Of a DNA stretch of 64,000 bases, positions 17,305 through 26,441 are shown in pieces. The stretch covers positions 7,899,501-7,963,500 of the forward strand of contig NZ_JAGRPV010000001.1 in NCBI RefSeq assembly GCF_030014955.1. The letters are read 5' to 3'. A program made the position numbers and the translations under genes. Each line of letters opens with the position of its first letter. Position 1 is the first letter of the stretch. The DNA is from Cohnella hashimotonis (GTDB lineage Bacteria; Bacillota; Bacilli; Paenibacillales; Paenibacillaceae). The notes beneath the pieces are model-generated. The model had not been told where the DNA came from, did not search any database, and saw only the letters and a program-made list of their open reading frames with translations.

Positions 17305-18963
17305 ATGAGAACCATGCATAAGCCGAACGTCCTGACCCGCAAGCTGTGGAAGCCGCTTTTTGCCGCCATGACCGCCGCTATACTACTCATGCTCGCCGCC
17401 TGCGGAGGCAACGACAACGCTGGATCCGGAGGCGCCGTCTCCAGCGGCAGCGGCGGCTCCGCCAAGGCGCAGACGCTCATCATCGGGATGTCCGCCGCGA
17501 ATCTGCCGGTGCCGGACACGTACCCGACCGAAGGCTACGAGGGCTTCCGCTTCGTCGGCTTCCAAATCTACGACGCGCTGGTCAACTGGGATTTGTCCAA
17601 GGGCGACGCGCCTGCGGCGCTGAAGCCGGGTCTCGCCGAATCGTGGGAGACGTCGGACAGCGACAACACGATGTGGACGTTTCACCTGCGTCAAGGCGTC
17701 ACCTTCACCGACGGCACGCCCTTTAATGCCGACGCCGTCATCTTCGCTCTCGACAGGATTCATAACAAGGACAGCGAATTCTACGACGCCCAGCTCGCGG
17801 GCAACAGCGCCAGCGGCTTGCGCTACGTCGCCTCGTATGCCAAGGTCGACGATCATACGATCACGATCAAGACGACCGTTCCCTACAGCTTCCTCCCGTA
17901 CGATCTGACCAACATCTTGATCGGCAGCCCGGAAGCGATCAAGACCAGCGGGAAGAATTTCGCCCCCCAACCGGTCGGCACCGGACCGTTCAAGTTCGTG
18001 AGCATGAAGCAGGGCCAGGAGATGGTGCTCGCCAAAAACGAAAGCTACTGGGGCGGCGCGCCGAAGCTCGACAAGATCGTGCTGCGCCCGATCAGCGACC
18101 CGTCCGCGCGTCTCGCGGCCATCCAGTCCGGCGAAGTGGACTGGGCCGAGGTGCCGCCGACCGAGTCGATCGAGCTGCTGAAGTCGGCCGGCTATCAGAT
18201 CCTGACCAACCCCTATCCGCATATCTGGCCTTATGTACTGAACGTGCAGGACGGTCCCTGGAAAGACGTCCGCGTACGCCAGGCCGCCAACTACGCGATC
18301 GACCGCGAAGGCATGAGCACGGCGCTGCTCGGCGGCGCGGCCAAGCCGGCGACCCAGCCGATGTACGAAGGCCACGCCTGGTACAACGACGCGGCCGAGC
18401 CTTACAGCTACGATCCTGAGAAAGCGAAGCAGCTGCTTGCCGAAGCGGGCTATCCGAACGGTTTCCAGACGACGTTTATCGTGCCGACGAGCGGTTCGGG
18501 CAACATGTGGCCGATCCAGATGAACGAGTACGTGCAGAAGAATCTCAAAGCCGTCGGTATCGACGTGAAGATCGAATCGATCGAATGGCAGTCGCTGCTG
18601 ACCTCCTACATCCAAGGCTTCCCGAAGGACAAGGAAGTGGGCGCCTACAACATCTCGCTGCCGACGATCTCGCCGTCCTTCTACGCCACCTTCTTCGCGA
18701 CATCGGCCATCTTCCCGAACGGCATCAACATCGGCGGCTACTCGAACCCCGACTACGACGCGCTGCTCGACAAGGCTATGGCCGAGTTCGACAAGACGAA
18801 GCAGGACGAATACCTGAAGCAAGCGTCCAAAATTTTAGCCGACGACGCGCCTTGGATCTACGTTGTGCACGACCTCAATCTCCGCGCGCTGGCGCCCAAG
18901 GTGAAGGGCTTCGTGCAGCCGCAGTCCTGGTTCGCGGACCTGACGACAATCTCGATCGAATAA
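17305..18963 (+). CDS. Peptide-type ABC importer, solute-binding lipoprotein (SBP family 5)
   Basis: This 552-residue extracytoplasmic lipoprotein has a basic N-terminus, a hydrophobic core and the lipobox LAAC, followed by a Gly/Ser linker. The family-5 binding fold is marked by LKPGLAESWETSD, WTFHLRQGVTFTDGTPF, VGTGPFKF and VRQAANYAIDR. Family 5 proteins bind oligopeptides, nickel, opines or other amides. Given the amidase, nitrilase and isochorismatase-like genes around it, a non-peptide amide is possible. It starts at ATG 17305 after CGGAGGGG. Confidence 0.93.
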   Translation: MRTMHKPNVLTRKLWKPLFAAMTAAILLMLAACGGNDNAGSGGAVSSGSGGSAKAQTLIIGMSAANLPVPDTYPTEGYEGFRFVGFQIYDALVNWDLSKGDAPAALKPGLAESWETSDSDNTMWTFHLRQGVTFTDGTPFNADAVIFALDRIHNKDSEFYDAQLAGNSASGLRYVASYAKVDDHTITIKTTVPYSFLPYDLTNILIGSPEAIKTSGKNFAPQPVGTGPFKFVSMKQGQEMVLAKNESYWGGAPKLDKIVLRPISDPSARLAAIQSGEVDWAEVPPTESIELLKSAGYQILTNPYPHIWPYVLNVQDGPWKDVRVRQAANYAIDREGMSTALLGGAAKPATQPMYEGHAWYNDAAEPYSYDPEKAKQLLAEAGYPNGFQTTFIVPTSGSGNMWPIQMNEYVQKNLKAVGIDVKIESIEWQSLLTSYIQGFPKDKEVGAYNISLPTISPSFYATFFATSAIFPNGINIGGYSNPDYDALLDKAMAEFDKTKQDEYLKQASKILADDAPWIYVVHDLNLRALAPKVKGFVQPQSWFADLTTISIE

Positions 18964-19013
18964 GCCGGGCAACGGCAACAACTTAACGGAAGCTCACGGA
19001 AGGAGCTGCATCT

Positions 19014-19958
19014 ATGGCCTCATTCGTCTGGAAACGAATCCTGCTCATGATTCCGACGCTGCTCGGCGTATCGATCGTCGTGTTCCTGATGCTGAAAATC
19101 GTGCCGGGGGATCCGGTCAACGCGATCGTGCCGCCCGACGCCTCCGAGTCGGAGCGCGCGCTCGTACGGGCGCAGCTCGGACTCGACAAGCCGATGGCCG
19201 TCCAGTACGTGTACTGGCTCGGTAATGTCGTGCAGGGCGACCTCGGCGACTCGGTCGCGCGCCGCCTGCCGGTCACCGACATGCTGCTGCCCGCCTTCAA
19301 GAATACGCTGCTGCTGACGGCCGCCGCCGCGCTGGCTTCCTTTATCGTCGCGCTCATCGTCGGCGTCTACAGCGCGTACCGCCCGAAGTCGATGCTCGCC
19401 TCGCTGTTCAACGGACTGAGCCTCGCGAGCATCGGCTTGCCGAACTTCTGGGCCGCGCTCATCCTGATCGGCGTCTTCTCCGTCACGCTCGGCTGGCTGC
19501 CCTCTTCGGGCATGTCCAAGGTCGGCGGCGGCGGATTCGGGGATACGATCAACCACCTGATCCTCCCTGCGGCCGCCACGGCGCTTGCCAGCGTCGGGGT
19601 GCTGACCCGCATGGTCCGTTCGACCGTATCGGGCGTGCTTCAGCAGGACTACATCTTCGCGCTGAAGGCAAAGGGCGTCCGGCCGTTCACCATCCTGCGC
19701 CACGTGCTGCGCGGCGGCCTGCCGACGATCCTGAACGTGACCGGCCTCCAGTTCGGCGCGCTGCTCGCGAGCTCCGTACTCGTGGAGACGGTGTTCTCTT
19801 GGCCGGGCGTCGGGCAGGTCATCTATCAGGCGATCGGGCAGCGGGACTTCCCCGTCGTGCAGGCCGGCGTCCTGTTCATCGCCGTCGCCTTCGTCCTGCT
19901 GAACCTCATCGTCGACGCCGTGCATGCGGCGATGGATCCCAGAGTGCGGCAGGCTTAA
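19014..19958 (+). CDS. Peptide-type ABC importer, permease (DppB/OppB)
   Basis: This 314-residue membrane protein has a helix directly at the N-terminus (ILLMIPTLLGVSIVVFLML). The segment QLGLDKPMAVQYVYWL is typical of DppB, and the EAA-type loop contacting the ATPase is seen near ALKAKGVRPFTILRHVLRG. The ATG at 19014 follows GGAAGGAG, 50 bases behind the lipoprotein gene. It pairs with the DppC-like permease to form the channel. Confidence 0.93.
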   Translation: MASFVWKRILLMIPTLLGVSIVVFLMLKIVPGDPVNAIVPPDASESERALVRAQLGLDKPMAVQYVYWLGNVVQGDLGDSVARRLPVTDMLLPAFKNTLLLTAAAALASFIVALIVGVYSAYRPKSMLASLFNGLSLASIGLPNFWAALILIGVFSVTLGWLPSSGMSKVGGGGFGDTINHLILPAAATALASVGVLTRMVRSTVSGVLQQDYIFALKAKGVRPFTILRHVLRGGLPTILNVTGLQFGALLASSVLVETVFSWPGVGQVIYQAIGQRDFPVVQAGVLFIAVAFVLLNLIVDAVHAAMDPRVRQA

Positions 19959-20055
19959 CGCCGAAACGCATCTTTAACGGGAGGAAGGCCGTCCTCGCCG
20001 CCGAAGCCATTCCCCACCCGAAGCCCCCACATCATCTTCCCAAGGAGGAGCGCCC

Positions 20056-20958
20056 ATGTCGCTTCAAGCCACCGCGCCCGCGGACCCCAAGGCCCTCGCA
20101 GCATCCGCGGCAAGCCGAGAGCCCTCCCGGGCCGCCGTCGTCTTCGCCGCCTTCGCGAGGCGCAAGATCGCGCTGGCCGCGCTGTTCGTCCTGCTCGTCA
20201 TCGTCTTCGCCTGCCTGCTCGCGCCCTGGGTCGCGCCCTACGACCCGAGCGCCGGCGAGGTCACCGACCGCCTGCAGAAGCTCGGCGCGCCGGGTCATAT
20301 CCTCGGCACGGACGAACAGGGCCGCGACATCCTGTCCCGCGTCCTGTACGGCGGCCGCCTGAGCCTCTTGTCCGGCGTGCTGCCCGTGCTGCTCGCCAGC
20401 ATCCTTGGCGGCGGCCTGGGCATCGCCGCCGGCTACTTCGGCGGCTGGACCAACACGATCATCATGCGGGCGCTGGACATCGTGTTTTCGTTTCCCGCCA
20501 TCCTGCTCGCGATCGGCATCTCGGCCGCGCTCGGGCCGGGCATCACGAACATCATCATCTCGGCGACCGTCGTCTTCATCCCGCCGATCGCCCGCATCGC
20601 GGAGAGCGCGGTGAAGGAGGTGCGCAAGGAGGAGTTCATCGAGGCGGCCCGCTCCAGCGGCGCGAGCGCGCTGCTGATTATCCGGGCGCATATCCTGCGC
20701 AACATTTTCGCCAAAGTATTCGTCTTCGCCACCTCGCTCATCGGCGTCTGTCTCATGGTCGCCTCCGGCCTCAGCTTCCTCGGCCTCGGCGTGTCGCCGC
20801 CGACGCCCGAATGGGGCTTCATGCTCAACAACCTCAAGCAGCTCATCTTCATCAATCCGGCCGTCACCATCGTGCCCGGCGCGTTCATCTTCCTGACCTC
20901 GCTGTCGCTGAACCTGGTGTCCGACGCCTTGAGCGACGCGCTCGAACTCAAACGATAG
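20056..20958 (+). CDS. Peptide-type ABC importer, permease (DppC/OppC)
   Basis: This 300-residue membrane protein has an N-terminal helix (LAALFVLLVIVFACLLAPWV) and the DppC signature GTDEQGRDILSRVLYGGR. An EAA-type loop lies near EFIEAARSSGASALLIIRAHILRN, and conserved SFLGLGVSPPTPEWG follows. It starts at ATG 20056 after AAGGAGGAG and lies 12 bases before the dppF-like gene. The preceding 97 bases after dppB hold no gene. Confidence 0.93.
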   Translation: MSLQATAPADPKALAASAASREPSRAAVVFAAFARRKIALAALFVLLVIVFACLLAPWVAPYDPSAGEVTDRLQKLGAPGHILGTDEQGRDILSRVLYGGRLSLLSGVLPVLLASILGGGLGIAAGYFGGWTNTIIMRALDIVFSFPAILLAIGISAALGPGITNIIISATVVFIPPIARIAESAVKEVRKEEFIEAARSSGASALLIIRAHILRNIFAKVFVFATSLIGVCLMVASGLSFLGLGVSPPTPEWGFMLNNLKQLIFINPAVTIVPGAFIFLTSLSLNLVSDALSDALELKR

Positions 20959-20970
20959 GAGGCATCCGCC

Positions 20971-22044
20971 ATGGCGATCCAACAAGCGAACGCCGTTACG
21001 GCGCTTCGGACGACGCTTCAGAGCGCCTTCGGCCGGGCCGACATCCTGGAGGTCAACGGCATCGGCAAAACATTTCCCATCCGCGACATGCTGGGCCGGC
21101 GCAAGGGCGGCGTATCCGCCGTCGACGGCGTCTCGTTCTCGCTGCCCAAGCAGGGGACGCTCGGCATCGTGGGCGAGTCCGGCTGCGGCAAATCCACGCT
21201 TGCGCGGCTGCTCATGCGGCTCATCGAGCCGGATCGCGGCGAGGTCAACTACGAGGGCACGAACGTGCTCTCGCTAAAAGGCAAGGCGATGAAGCAGGCC
21301 CGCACCAAGATGCAGATGGTGTTCCAAAATCCGTACTCATCGCTCGATCCGCAAATGTCCGTGCTGGACAACGTGGCGTTCCCGCTGCTGGCGAACGGCG
21401 CGACCAAGGCGCAGGCGCGAGAGCGCGCGCATCATTATCTCGACGCGGTCGGACTGTCCCGCACGCATGCGGACCGGCTGCCCGGCAGCCTCAGCGGCGG
21501 CCAGCGGCAGCGGGTCGCGATCGCCCGGGCGCTGATCCTCGAGCCCGAGATCGTCATCGCCGACGAGGCCGTGTCCGCGCTCGACAAATCCGTGCAGGCG
21601 CAAGTGCTCAACCTGTTCCAGGACCTGAAGCGCGAGCTGTCGCTGTCGCTGATCTTCATCTCCCACGACCTGCACGTGGTGGAGTATATGAGCGACGAAG
21701 TGATGGTCATGTACCTGGGCCGGGTGGTGGAAAAGGGGCCGACTGCGCGCATCTTCGGCGCCGCCGCGCATCCGTACACGAAGGCGCTGCTCGCCTCCGC
21801 GCCGTCGGTGGACATCGCGGAGCGGGCGACGGCGGACGGCCAGGCCGAGGCGGCGCTCAAGGGCGATCTGCCGAGCCCGCTTAATCCGCCGTCGGGCTGT
21901 CGCTTCCGCACGCGGTGCCCGCATGCGATGGCGCGCTGCGCCGAGGAGACGCCCGCGCTGCGGGAGCTGGCGCCGGGGCACACGGCGGCGTGTTTCCTGC
22001 TTGAAGGGGATACGGCGGCTGCTGCATTGGCACCAACCGTTTAA
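20971..22044 (+). CDS. Peptide-type ABC importer, ATP-binding subunit (DppF/OppF)
   Basis: This 357-residue ATPase has Walker A GESGCGKST, signature LSGGQRQR, Walker B IVIADEAVSALD and the C-terminal CRFRTRCPHAMARC segment. It starts at ATG 20971 after AGGAGG. Odd feature: the 3' end of the gene (21999-22013) carries TTGAAGGGGATAC, identical to the core of the inverted cap of the intergenic repeat family. Here it is read as LEGDT near the C-terminus. The tail may therefore have been extended through a repeat copy, or the match may be chance. Confidence 0.92.
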   Translation: MAIQQANAVTALRTTLQSAFGRADILEVNGIGKTFPIRDMLGRRKGGVSAVDGVSFSLPKQGTLGIVGESGCGKSTLARLLMRLIEPDRGEVNYEGTNVLSLKGKAMKQARTKMQMVFQNPYSSLDPQMSVLDNVAFPLLANGATKAQARERAHHYLDAVGLSRTHADRLPGSLSGGQRQRVAIARALILEPEIVIADEAVSALDKSVQAQVLNLFQDLKRELSLSLIFISHDLHVVEYMSDEVMVMYLGRVVEKGPTARIFGAAAHPYTKALLASAPSVDIAERATADGQAEAALKGDLPSPLNPPSGCRFRTRCPHAMARCAEETPALRELAPGHTAACFLLEGDTAAAALAPTV

Positions 22045-22072
22045 CATTAAAAATAAGAGGAGAGATGGGAAA

Positions 22073-23002
22073 ATGGCATACGAAAACATCGTGACAGTAG
22101 CGACGATCAACTTCAATGCGGAGTGGGGCAACAAGGCGGGCAACCTGGCCCGCATCAAGGAATACATGAAGGCGGCCGCCGAGCGCGGGGCGAAAATCAT
22201 TCTGTTCCCCGAGATGGCGCTGACCGGCTACAACGTGGACAACGACGGCATCGCGATGCAGCAGCGGGACGCCGAGACCGTGCCAGGCCCGTCGTCCGAA
22301 TCGCTCGCCGAGATCGCCAAGCTTTACGGCGTCTATGCGGTTGTCGGTCTGCCGGAGCGCGACGCTAAGTCGTCCATCCTTTACAACTCCGCGCTCGTTG
22401 TCGGTCCGGAAGGCATCGTCGGCTGCTACCGCAAGATTCATCCCGCCGGCAAGGAGTCGCTCTGGGCCAAGAAAGGCAGCGAGCCGCTGATGTTCGATAC
22501 GCCGTGGGGGCCGGTCGGCGTCGGCATCTGCTACGACACGTACAGCTTCCCCGAGCTGTTCCGCTACTACGCGGCGCTGGGCTCTCGCCTGTATCTGAAC
22601 CCGACGGCCGTGCACAACATCGACGGCTGGCAGGACTTCTACTACACGCTGCTCAAGGCGCGCGCGATCGAGAACGGGCAGTTCCTGGTCAGCTCCAACC
22701 TGGCGGGGCCGGACAAAGACATGCTGTTTCCCGGCGGCAGCTTGGTGACGGGACCGAAGGTGGCCGGCATCGGCTCGACGTACTACGCGGAGCCGATCGA
22801 GGATGAAGAAGCGCTGCTGCTGGCCACGATCGACCTGTCGATCTCGGACAAAGCGCGCAAGCTGCTGACGCTGTACAACGACAACCCGATCACGGGCGTG
22901 CCCGACTGGCGGCCGGATATATACGCGGATCTGCTGAAACGGCTGGAGGACAGCGAGAAGTGGGGTGTCAAGAAGGTGCCGGAGATCGTGGCGGCAGGGT
23001 GA
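22073..23002 (+). CDS. Carbon-nitrogen hydrolase (nitrilase superfamily)
   Basis: This 309-residue enzyme has the catalytic triad of the superfamily: E47 in LFPEMALTGYN, K121 in CYRKIHP and C153 in GVGICYDTYSFPE. It hydrolyses an amide, carbamoyl or nitrile bond in the cytoplasm. It starts at ATG 22073 with AGGAG upstream, 28 bases after the importer ATPase; the open frame back to 21923 overlaps that gene and has no ribosome site. Being the last gene of the importer operon suggests it acts on the imported compound. Beta-ureidopropionase- or amidase-like activity is possible; the substrate is not predictable from the motifs. Confidence 0.9.
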   Translation: MAYENIVTVATINFNAEWGNKAGNLARIKEYMKAAAERGAKIILFPEMALTGYNVDNDGIAMQQRDAETVPGPSSESLAEIAKLYGVYAVVGLPERDAKSSILYNSALVVGPEGIVGCYRKIHPAGKESLWAKKGSEPLMFDTPWGPVGVGICYDTYSFPELFRYYAALGSRLYLNPTAVHNIDGWQDFYYTLLKARAIENGQFLVSSNLAGPDKDMLFPGGSLVTGPKVAGIGSTYYAEPIEDEEALLLATIDLSISDKARKLLTLYNDNPITGVPDWRPDIYADLLKRLEDSEKWGVKKVPEIVAAG

Positions 23003-23017
23003 GTTAGGCAAAATAGG

Positions 23018-23056
23018 GAGCGCTCGCGGGGATACATGCCCCGCGGCGCTCTTTTT
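23018..23056 (+). terminator. Intrinsic terminator after the nitrilase gene
   Basis: GAGCGC and GCGCTC arms, extended inward by CGGGG/CCCCG pairing, are followed by TTTTT. It ends the importer-nitrilase operon. The remaining bases to 23280 show no gene, only an AGGAGG site for the next one. Confidence 0.8.
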
Positions 23057-23280
23057 GCTGAGCGGGGGGCGCTATGGAATCGTGCTCCGCATTTTATCCA
23101 TGGTGTCCCGCCTCTTTCCCGATCCTCGCAAGCTTACTTGCAACTTTAATCAGCGCATTGCGTCCTTATAGTCGAGAGCGGGCGTCAAGCGCCGGAGTTG
23201 TTGGTTAAAACGTCTAAGGAGCCGTAGAGGTTGGAAAATACGAGAAGGAAAAGGAAACCAACGTCCGAGGAGGAGCAATC

Positions 23281-24531
23281 ATGGCCATTTTCGCAAAAAG
23301 AAGTTGGCTGGCGTTAACGGCGGCATTTGCTGCATTCGCGGCCAGCGCGATATCGCCGGCAGCGGCAGCAACTGCAAATACGCAGGCCGCGAGCGAATCT
23401 ACGCCGGTCTTAATCGTTGATCCGGCGCCGGACGTCGCGAGGCTCGATCTGGTCCGGCACGAGATGAAGATTCGGCTGGATGGCGCGGGCGCGACGATTG
23501 ACGGAAAGGCAATTCAGGCAGCCAGGCCGATCTTGAAGGATGGCCGCGTCTACGTGGCGCTGCGCACGCTAAGTCAATCCGGTGCGGTCACGGCGATCTC
23601 CTGGGATCCGAAGAAGAAGCAGGTGCAAGTGACGGCGAACGCCAAGATCAACCCGGGCCTGACGGAGCTGAACTTCCGCATCGGCTCGGACCATGTCTAC
23701 GACAGCGAAGGGAACGTGCTGCCGCCGGACTACTATACGACGCCCAAGCCGTTTCTTGCGAACGGCGTCGCCTATGTGCCGGTCAAGGCACTGTCCTGGC
23801 TCGGGCTGTCGGCGGCGACGGCGGACGGTCAGGTTGTATGGAAATGGAGCGAGAAGCAAGCGCAGATCATGCGCGGCTCCTGGGATACGAACGAAGCGGA
23901 AACGACGTTCACCGTACTCTACCGCAAGGAGCTGTACGCGCCGCAGCTGTTGGCATCGACCGGAGCGGGGTCCTGGTCGGGCGGCTCGGACGGCAGTCAG
24001 GTCCTTGCCAAGGATATCGAGATCGACGGCAATCTTTACAACCGCATTCGCTTTACCGCGAAGCTGCACCCGGGCATTAACCTACTGCATGCGGCTCCAG
24101 CCGGTTCCAGCGGCGCGGAGTTTAAGGTCGTCCGGCATGTCGACGATCCTAGCACCGTGCCGGTGAACCTCACGGAGGAGGCGCAGAGCTACCTGACAGT
24201 TGAGGCACCGATGTCGGGCTTTGTGGAGACGAAGGCGGGGGCACAGGTCGCCGTAGCCGGCAAGGTAAAAGATCCGCATAGCCTGGGCTTCGACAAGGTG
24301 ACGGTCGTCATCCAGAAGTATGCGCCGCAAGGTACGGGATTTGCTCATCAGGTATACGAAACGGTAGGCAAACAGGAAATCGCGATCAAGAACGGCGCGT
24401 TCAGCGGGTCGATCACGCTCAAGGAAGCCGGCTCCTACTGGATCGCGATCCTGAGCCCCGCTAAAATCCCGTTTCCGGGGAGCGGGCTCGTCTCCATGCA
24501 GTGGGCCGATTTTTTCGTAGAAGCGAGTTGA
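23281..24531 (+). CDS. Secreted stalk-domain (copper amine oxidase N-terminal-like) protein
   Basis: This 416-residue exported protein has a signal peptide of about 30 residues ending in AAAA. Residues about 60-200 form two copies of the copper-amine-oxidase-N 'stalk' fold: IRLDGAGATIDGKAIQAARPILKDGRVYVALRTL, then PFLANGVAYVPVKALSWLG. In Paenibacillaceae these domains are common wall-associated modules and do not imply oxidase activity. The C-terminal half is beta-rich and unassigned. It starts at ATG 23281 after CGAGGAGGAG and is followed by its own terminator, so it is monocistronic. Confidence 0.85.
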   Translation: MAIFAKRSWLALTAAFAAFAASAISPAAAATANTQAASESTPVLIVDPAPDVARLDLVRHEMKIRLDGAGATIDGKAIQAARPILKDGRVYVALRTLSQSGAVTAISWDPKKKQVQVTANAKINPGLTELNFRIGSDHVYDSEGNVLPPDYYTTPKPFLANGVAYVPVKALSWLGLSAATADGQVVWKWSEKQAQIMRGSWDTNEAETTFTVLYRKELYAPQLLASTGAGSWSGGSDGSQVLAKDIEIDGNLYNRIRFTAKLHPGINLLHAAPAGSSGAEFKVVRHVDDPSTVPVNLTEEAQSYLTVEAPMSGFVETKAGAQVAVAGKVKDPHSLGFDKVTVVIQKYAPQGTGFAHQVYETVGKQEIAIKNGAFSGSITLKEAGSYWIAILSPAKIPFPGSGLVSMQWADFFVEAS

Positions 24532-24539
24532 GTTCGGGA

Positions 24540-24574
24540 AAAGCATCGCATGTCCCCATGCGGTGCTTTTTTAT
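24540..24574 (+). terminator. Intrinsic terminator after the stalk-domain gene
   Basis: AGCATCGCATG and ATGCGGTGCT pair with one wobble around CCCC and are followed by TTTTTTAT. Confidence 0.8.
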
Positions 24575-24654
24575 GCCTAAAATCGCTAGCTCGATCTTCG
24601 GTAGACTATAATAGAGCTATAAACGTCAATCGCACGCGTAACGGAGGACCGGCC

Positions 24655-26313
24655 GTGGATCACGTCGTTGGCTCGGAGTGGGAGGAATCCCGCTTTCTTT
24701 TATATACAGTCGACACTATACATTCGTTGTACAGTACCTCGAGCATAGAGGCATACAAAATGTACGAACGCCTGCCCGTGCTGATCGCAATCGCCGGCGG
24801 CGGCGGCGTTCTACGGACGGACGGCGGCAGCTACGAGCTTGCGGCGGGTAGCGTCGTTCTGCTGCCCGCGAACGCGGCGGCCGAGCTTGTCGCCGATCCC
24901 GCATTTCCGCTCCATGCGTACAAGCTGGCGATCGGTACCCGCGAGCCGGTGGGGGCGGCGCGCACGGGCGCGGCGGTGAGGAACAGCGAAGCCGTTTCGG
25001 GGACAGCGATTCAGTATTTTCCGTACGAGCCGGACATCGCGGCACAGGCGGAAGAGCTCTACGTCCACCGCTCGCCGGGGAGCGAGATCCGGCATATACG
25101 CAACCAGATTCTGCTTCACCAGATCATCCTCCGGCTGCTGGAGCGTCAAGAGGCCGCACATGCGGCGGGCGTGCAGCCCTCCATGGCGCGCAGCGTTGCC
25201 TATATGGAGACGCATTATAGCGATAAAATAACGCGCGAGCTGCTCGCTGAGATCGCCGGCGTCAGTGCCTCGCACTACTCGATGTTGTTCAAGCAGCGAA
25301 CCGGATTCTCGCTCAGCGATTATTTGTCGCGCCTGCGCGTACATCGAGCCAAGGAGCTGCTGCTCGGAGGCACGGGCACGCTCAGAGAGATCGCGCAGAA
25401 GGTGGGCTACAAGGACGAATTCTACCTAAGCCGCCGCTTCAAGCAGCAGACGGGCGAGCCGCCTTCGGATTACGGACGCGAATCGTTCGGGCGCGTAGCC
25501 GTCTGGCTCACGCCGTATGCAGTGCATTTGCAGACGCTCGGATTGGATCCGGCTGTCCTCGTCTCGGACAGCGGCGAATACCTCAGCAAGACCGATCCGT
25601 TGGAACGAATAACAATGACGATCGTCGACGCAGCCTCGTCCGCCGAGGAGGTCAAAGCGGCGTTGCTGGCCAATCGTGTGGAGTTGGTCATTGCGGCGAG
25701 TCTGCATCTGCATCAGTGCGGACTGTCGCCGGATCATCTTCGGGTCGTAGCGCCGATCGCGGAGATTCCGTGGATGGAGTTCGGCTGGCAGGCGCATTTG
25801 CGGCTGATCGCCCGCTTCGTTCAGCAGAGCGACCGGGCGGAGCGATGGCTGGCTGATTTTGAAAAGGAAGAGCAGGCCGCCCGCGCAATCGTAAGTCAAA
25901 GCGCGTCGGCGGATGAGGTTATCACGATCTTGGTCATCAAGCCTGAGCATTTGTTCGTATACGGAGCACGCAACGCGGGATACGTCATTTATCAATCGCT
26001 CGGACTGCGGCCCCCTGCCAAGATCGCACGAGAGATCGGCAAGCTTGGCGATCAATTCCACTCCGTTCCGATTCGGACATCGGAGCTTGCCGACTATGCG
26101 GGCGATCGCATTCTCGTGATCGTATTTCCCGATGTGCGGGGCTCTACCGCGCATTCCGAAGCGGTATTCCGGTCGGCCGACTGGCAAGAGCTCGCCGCGG
26201 TCCAAGCAGGCCGCGTACATGCGCTCGACCATAGCGAATGGATTCCGTACAACCCGGTGTCCATTCGACTGCAGCTTCGGCGTGCGCTCGCATTGCTTTC
26301 AGACGAGCAATAG
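24655..26313 (+). CDS. AraC regulator fused to a siderophore-binding-protein domain (Btr-like)
   Basis: This 552-residue cytoplasmic regulator is built in three parts. An N-terminal cupin-like sensor (about 15-110) is followed by a double HTH of AraC type (about 180-272; ELLAEIAGVSASHYSMLFKQRTG and LREIAQKVGYKDEFYLSRRFKQ). A C-terminal periplasmic-binding-protein-like domain of the FecB/FeuA type (about 280-552) completes it. The same architecture is seen in B. subtilis Btr, which binds bacillibactin and activates feuABC. I chose GTG 24655 behind CGGAGGA; the frame is open to 24550. It sits just upstream of a siderophore-binding lipoprotein gene on the same strand, its likely target. Confidence 0.88.
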   Translation: MDHVVGSEWEESRFLLYTVDTIHSLYSTSSIEAYKMYERLPVLIAIAGGGGVLRTDGGSYELAAGSVVLLPANAAAELVADPAFPLHAYKLAIGTREPVGAARTGAAVRNSEAVSGTAIQYFPYEPDIAAQAEELYVHRSPGSEIRHIRNQILLHQIILRLLERQEAAHAAGVQPSMARSVAYMETHYSDKITRELLAEIAGVSASHYSMLFKQRTGFSLSDYLSRLRVHRAKELLLGGTGTLREIAQKVGYKDEFYLSRRFKQQTGEPPSDYGRESFGRVAVWLTPYAVHLQTLGLDPAVLVSDSGEYLSKTDPLERITMTIVDAASSAEEVKAALLANRVELVIAASLHLHQCGLSPDHLRVVAPIAEIPWMEFGWQAHLRLIARFVQQSDRAERWLADFEKEEQAARAIVSQSASADEVITILVIKPEHLFVYGARNAGYVIYQSLGLRPPAKIAREIGKLGDQFHSVPIRTSELADYAGDRILVIVFPDVRGSTAHSEAVFRSADWQELAAVQAGRVHALDHSEWIPYNPVSIRLQLRRALALLSDEQ

Positions 26314-26384
26314 TACAAGCCGATTTCCCAACAAAAAGGCATGGCTCGGCATGAGGACGCTCCTTATAATGAGGCTATGGTGAT

Positions 26385-26403
26385 GAGAATGATTTTCATA
26401 ATC
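26385..26403 (+). promoter_or_regulatory. Fur box upstream of the siderophore-binding lipoprotein
   Basis: GAGAATGATTTTCATAATC matches the classical 19-bp Fur box (GATAATGATAATCATTATC) at about 15 positions and keeps its dyad symmetry. It lies 39 bases upstream of the start codon. A TATAAT at 26365-26370 could be the -10 element, which would put the box just downstream of the transcription start, a repressing position. No convincing -35 is visible, consistent with a promoter that needs an activator. Confidence 0.75.
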
Positions 26404-26441
26404 AAAGTCACTCATACATAGAAAAAGGGAGAGAGTCTTAC

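Noticed and set aside
24584..24612. Sigma-A promoter for the AraC fusion gene
   Set aside because: A perfect TATAAT is present at 24607-24612, but no acceptable -35 lies 16-18 bases upstream, so I did not list it as a feature.
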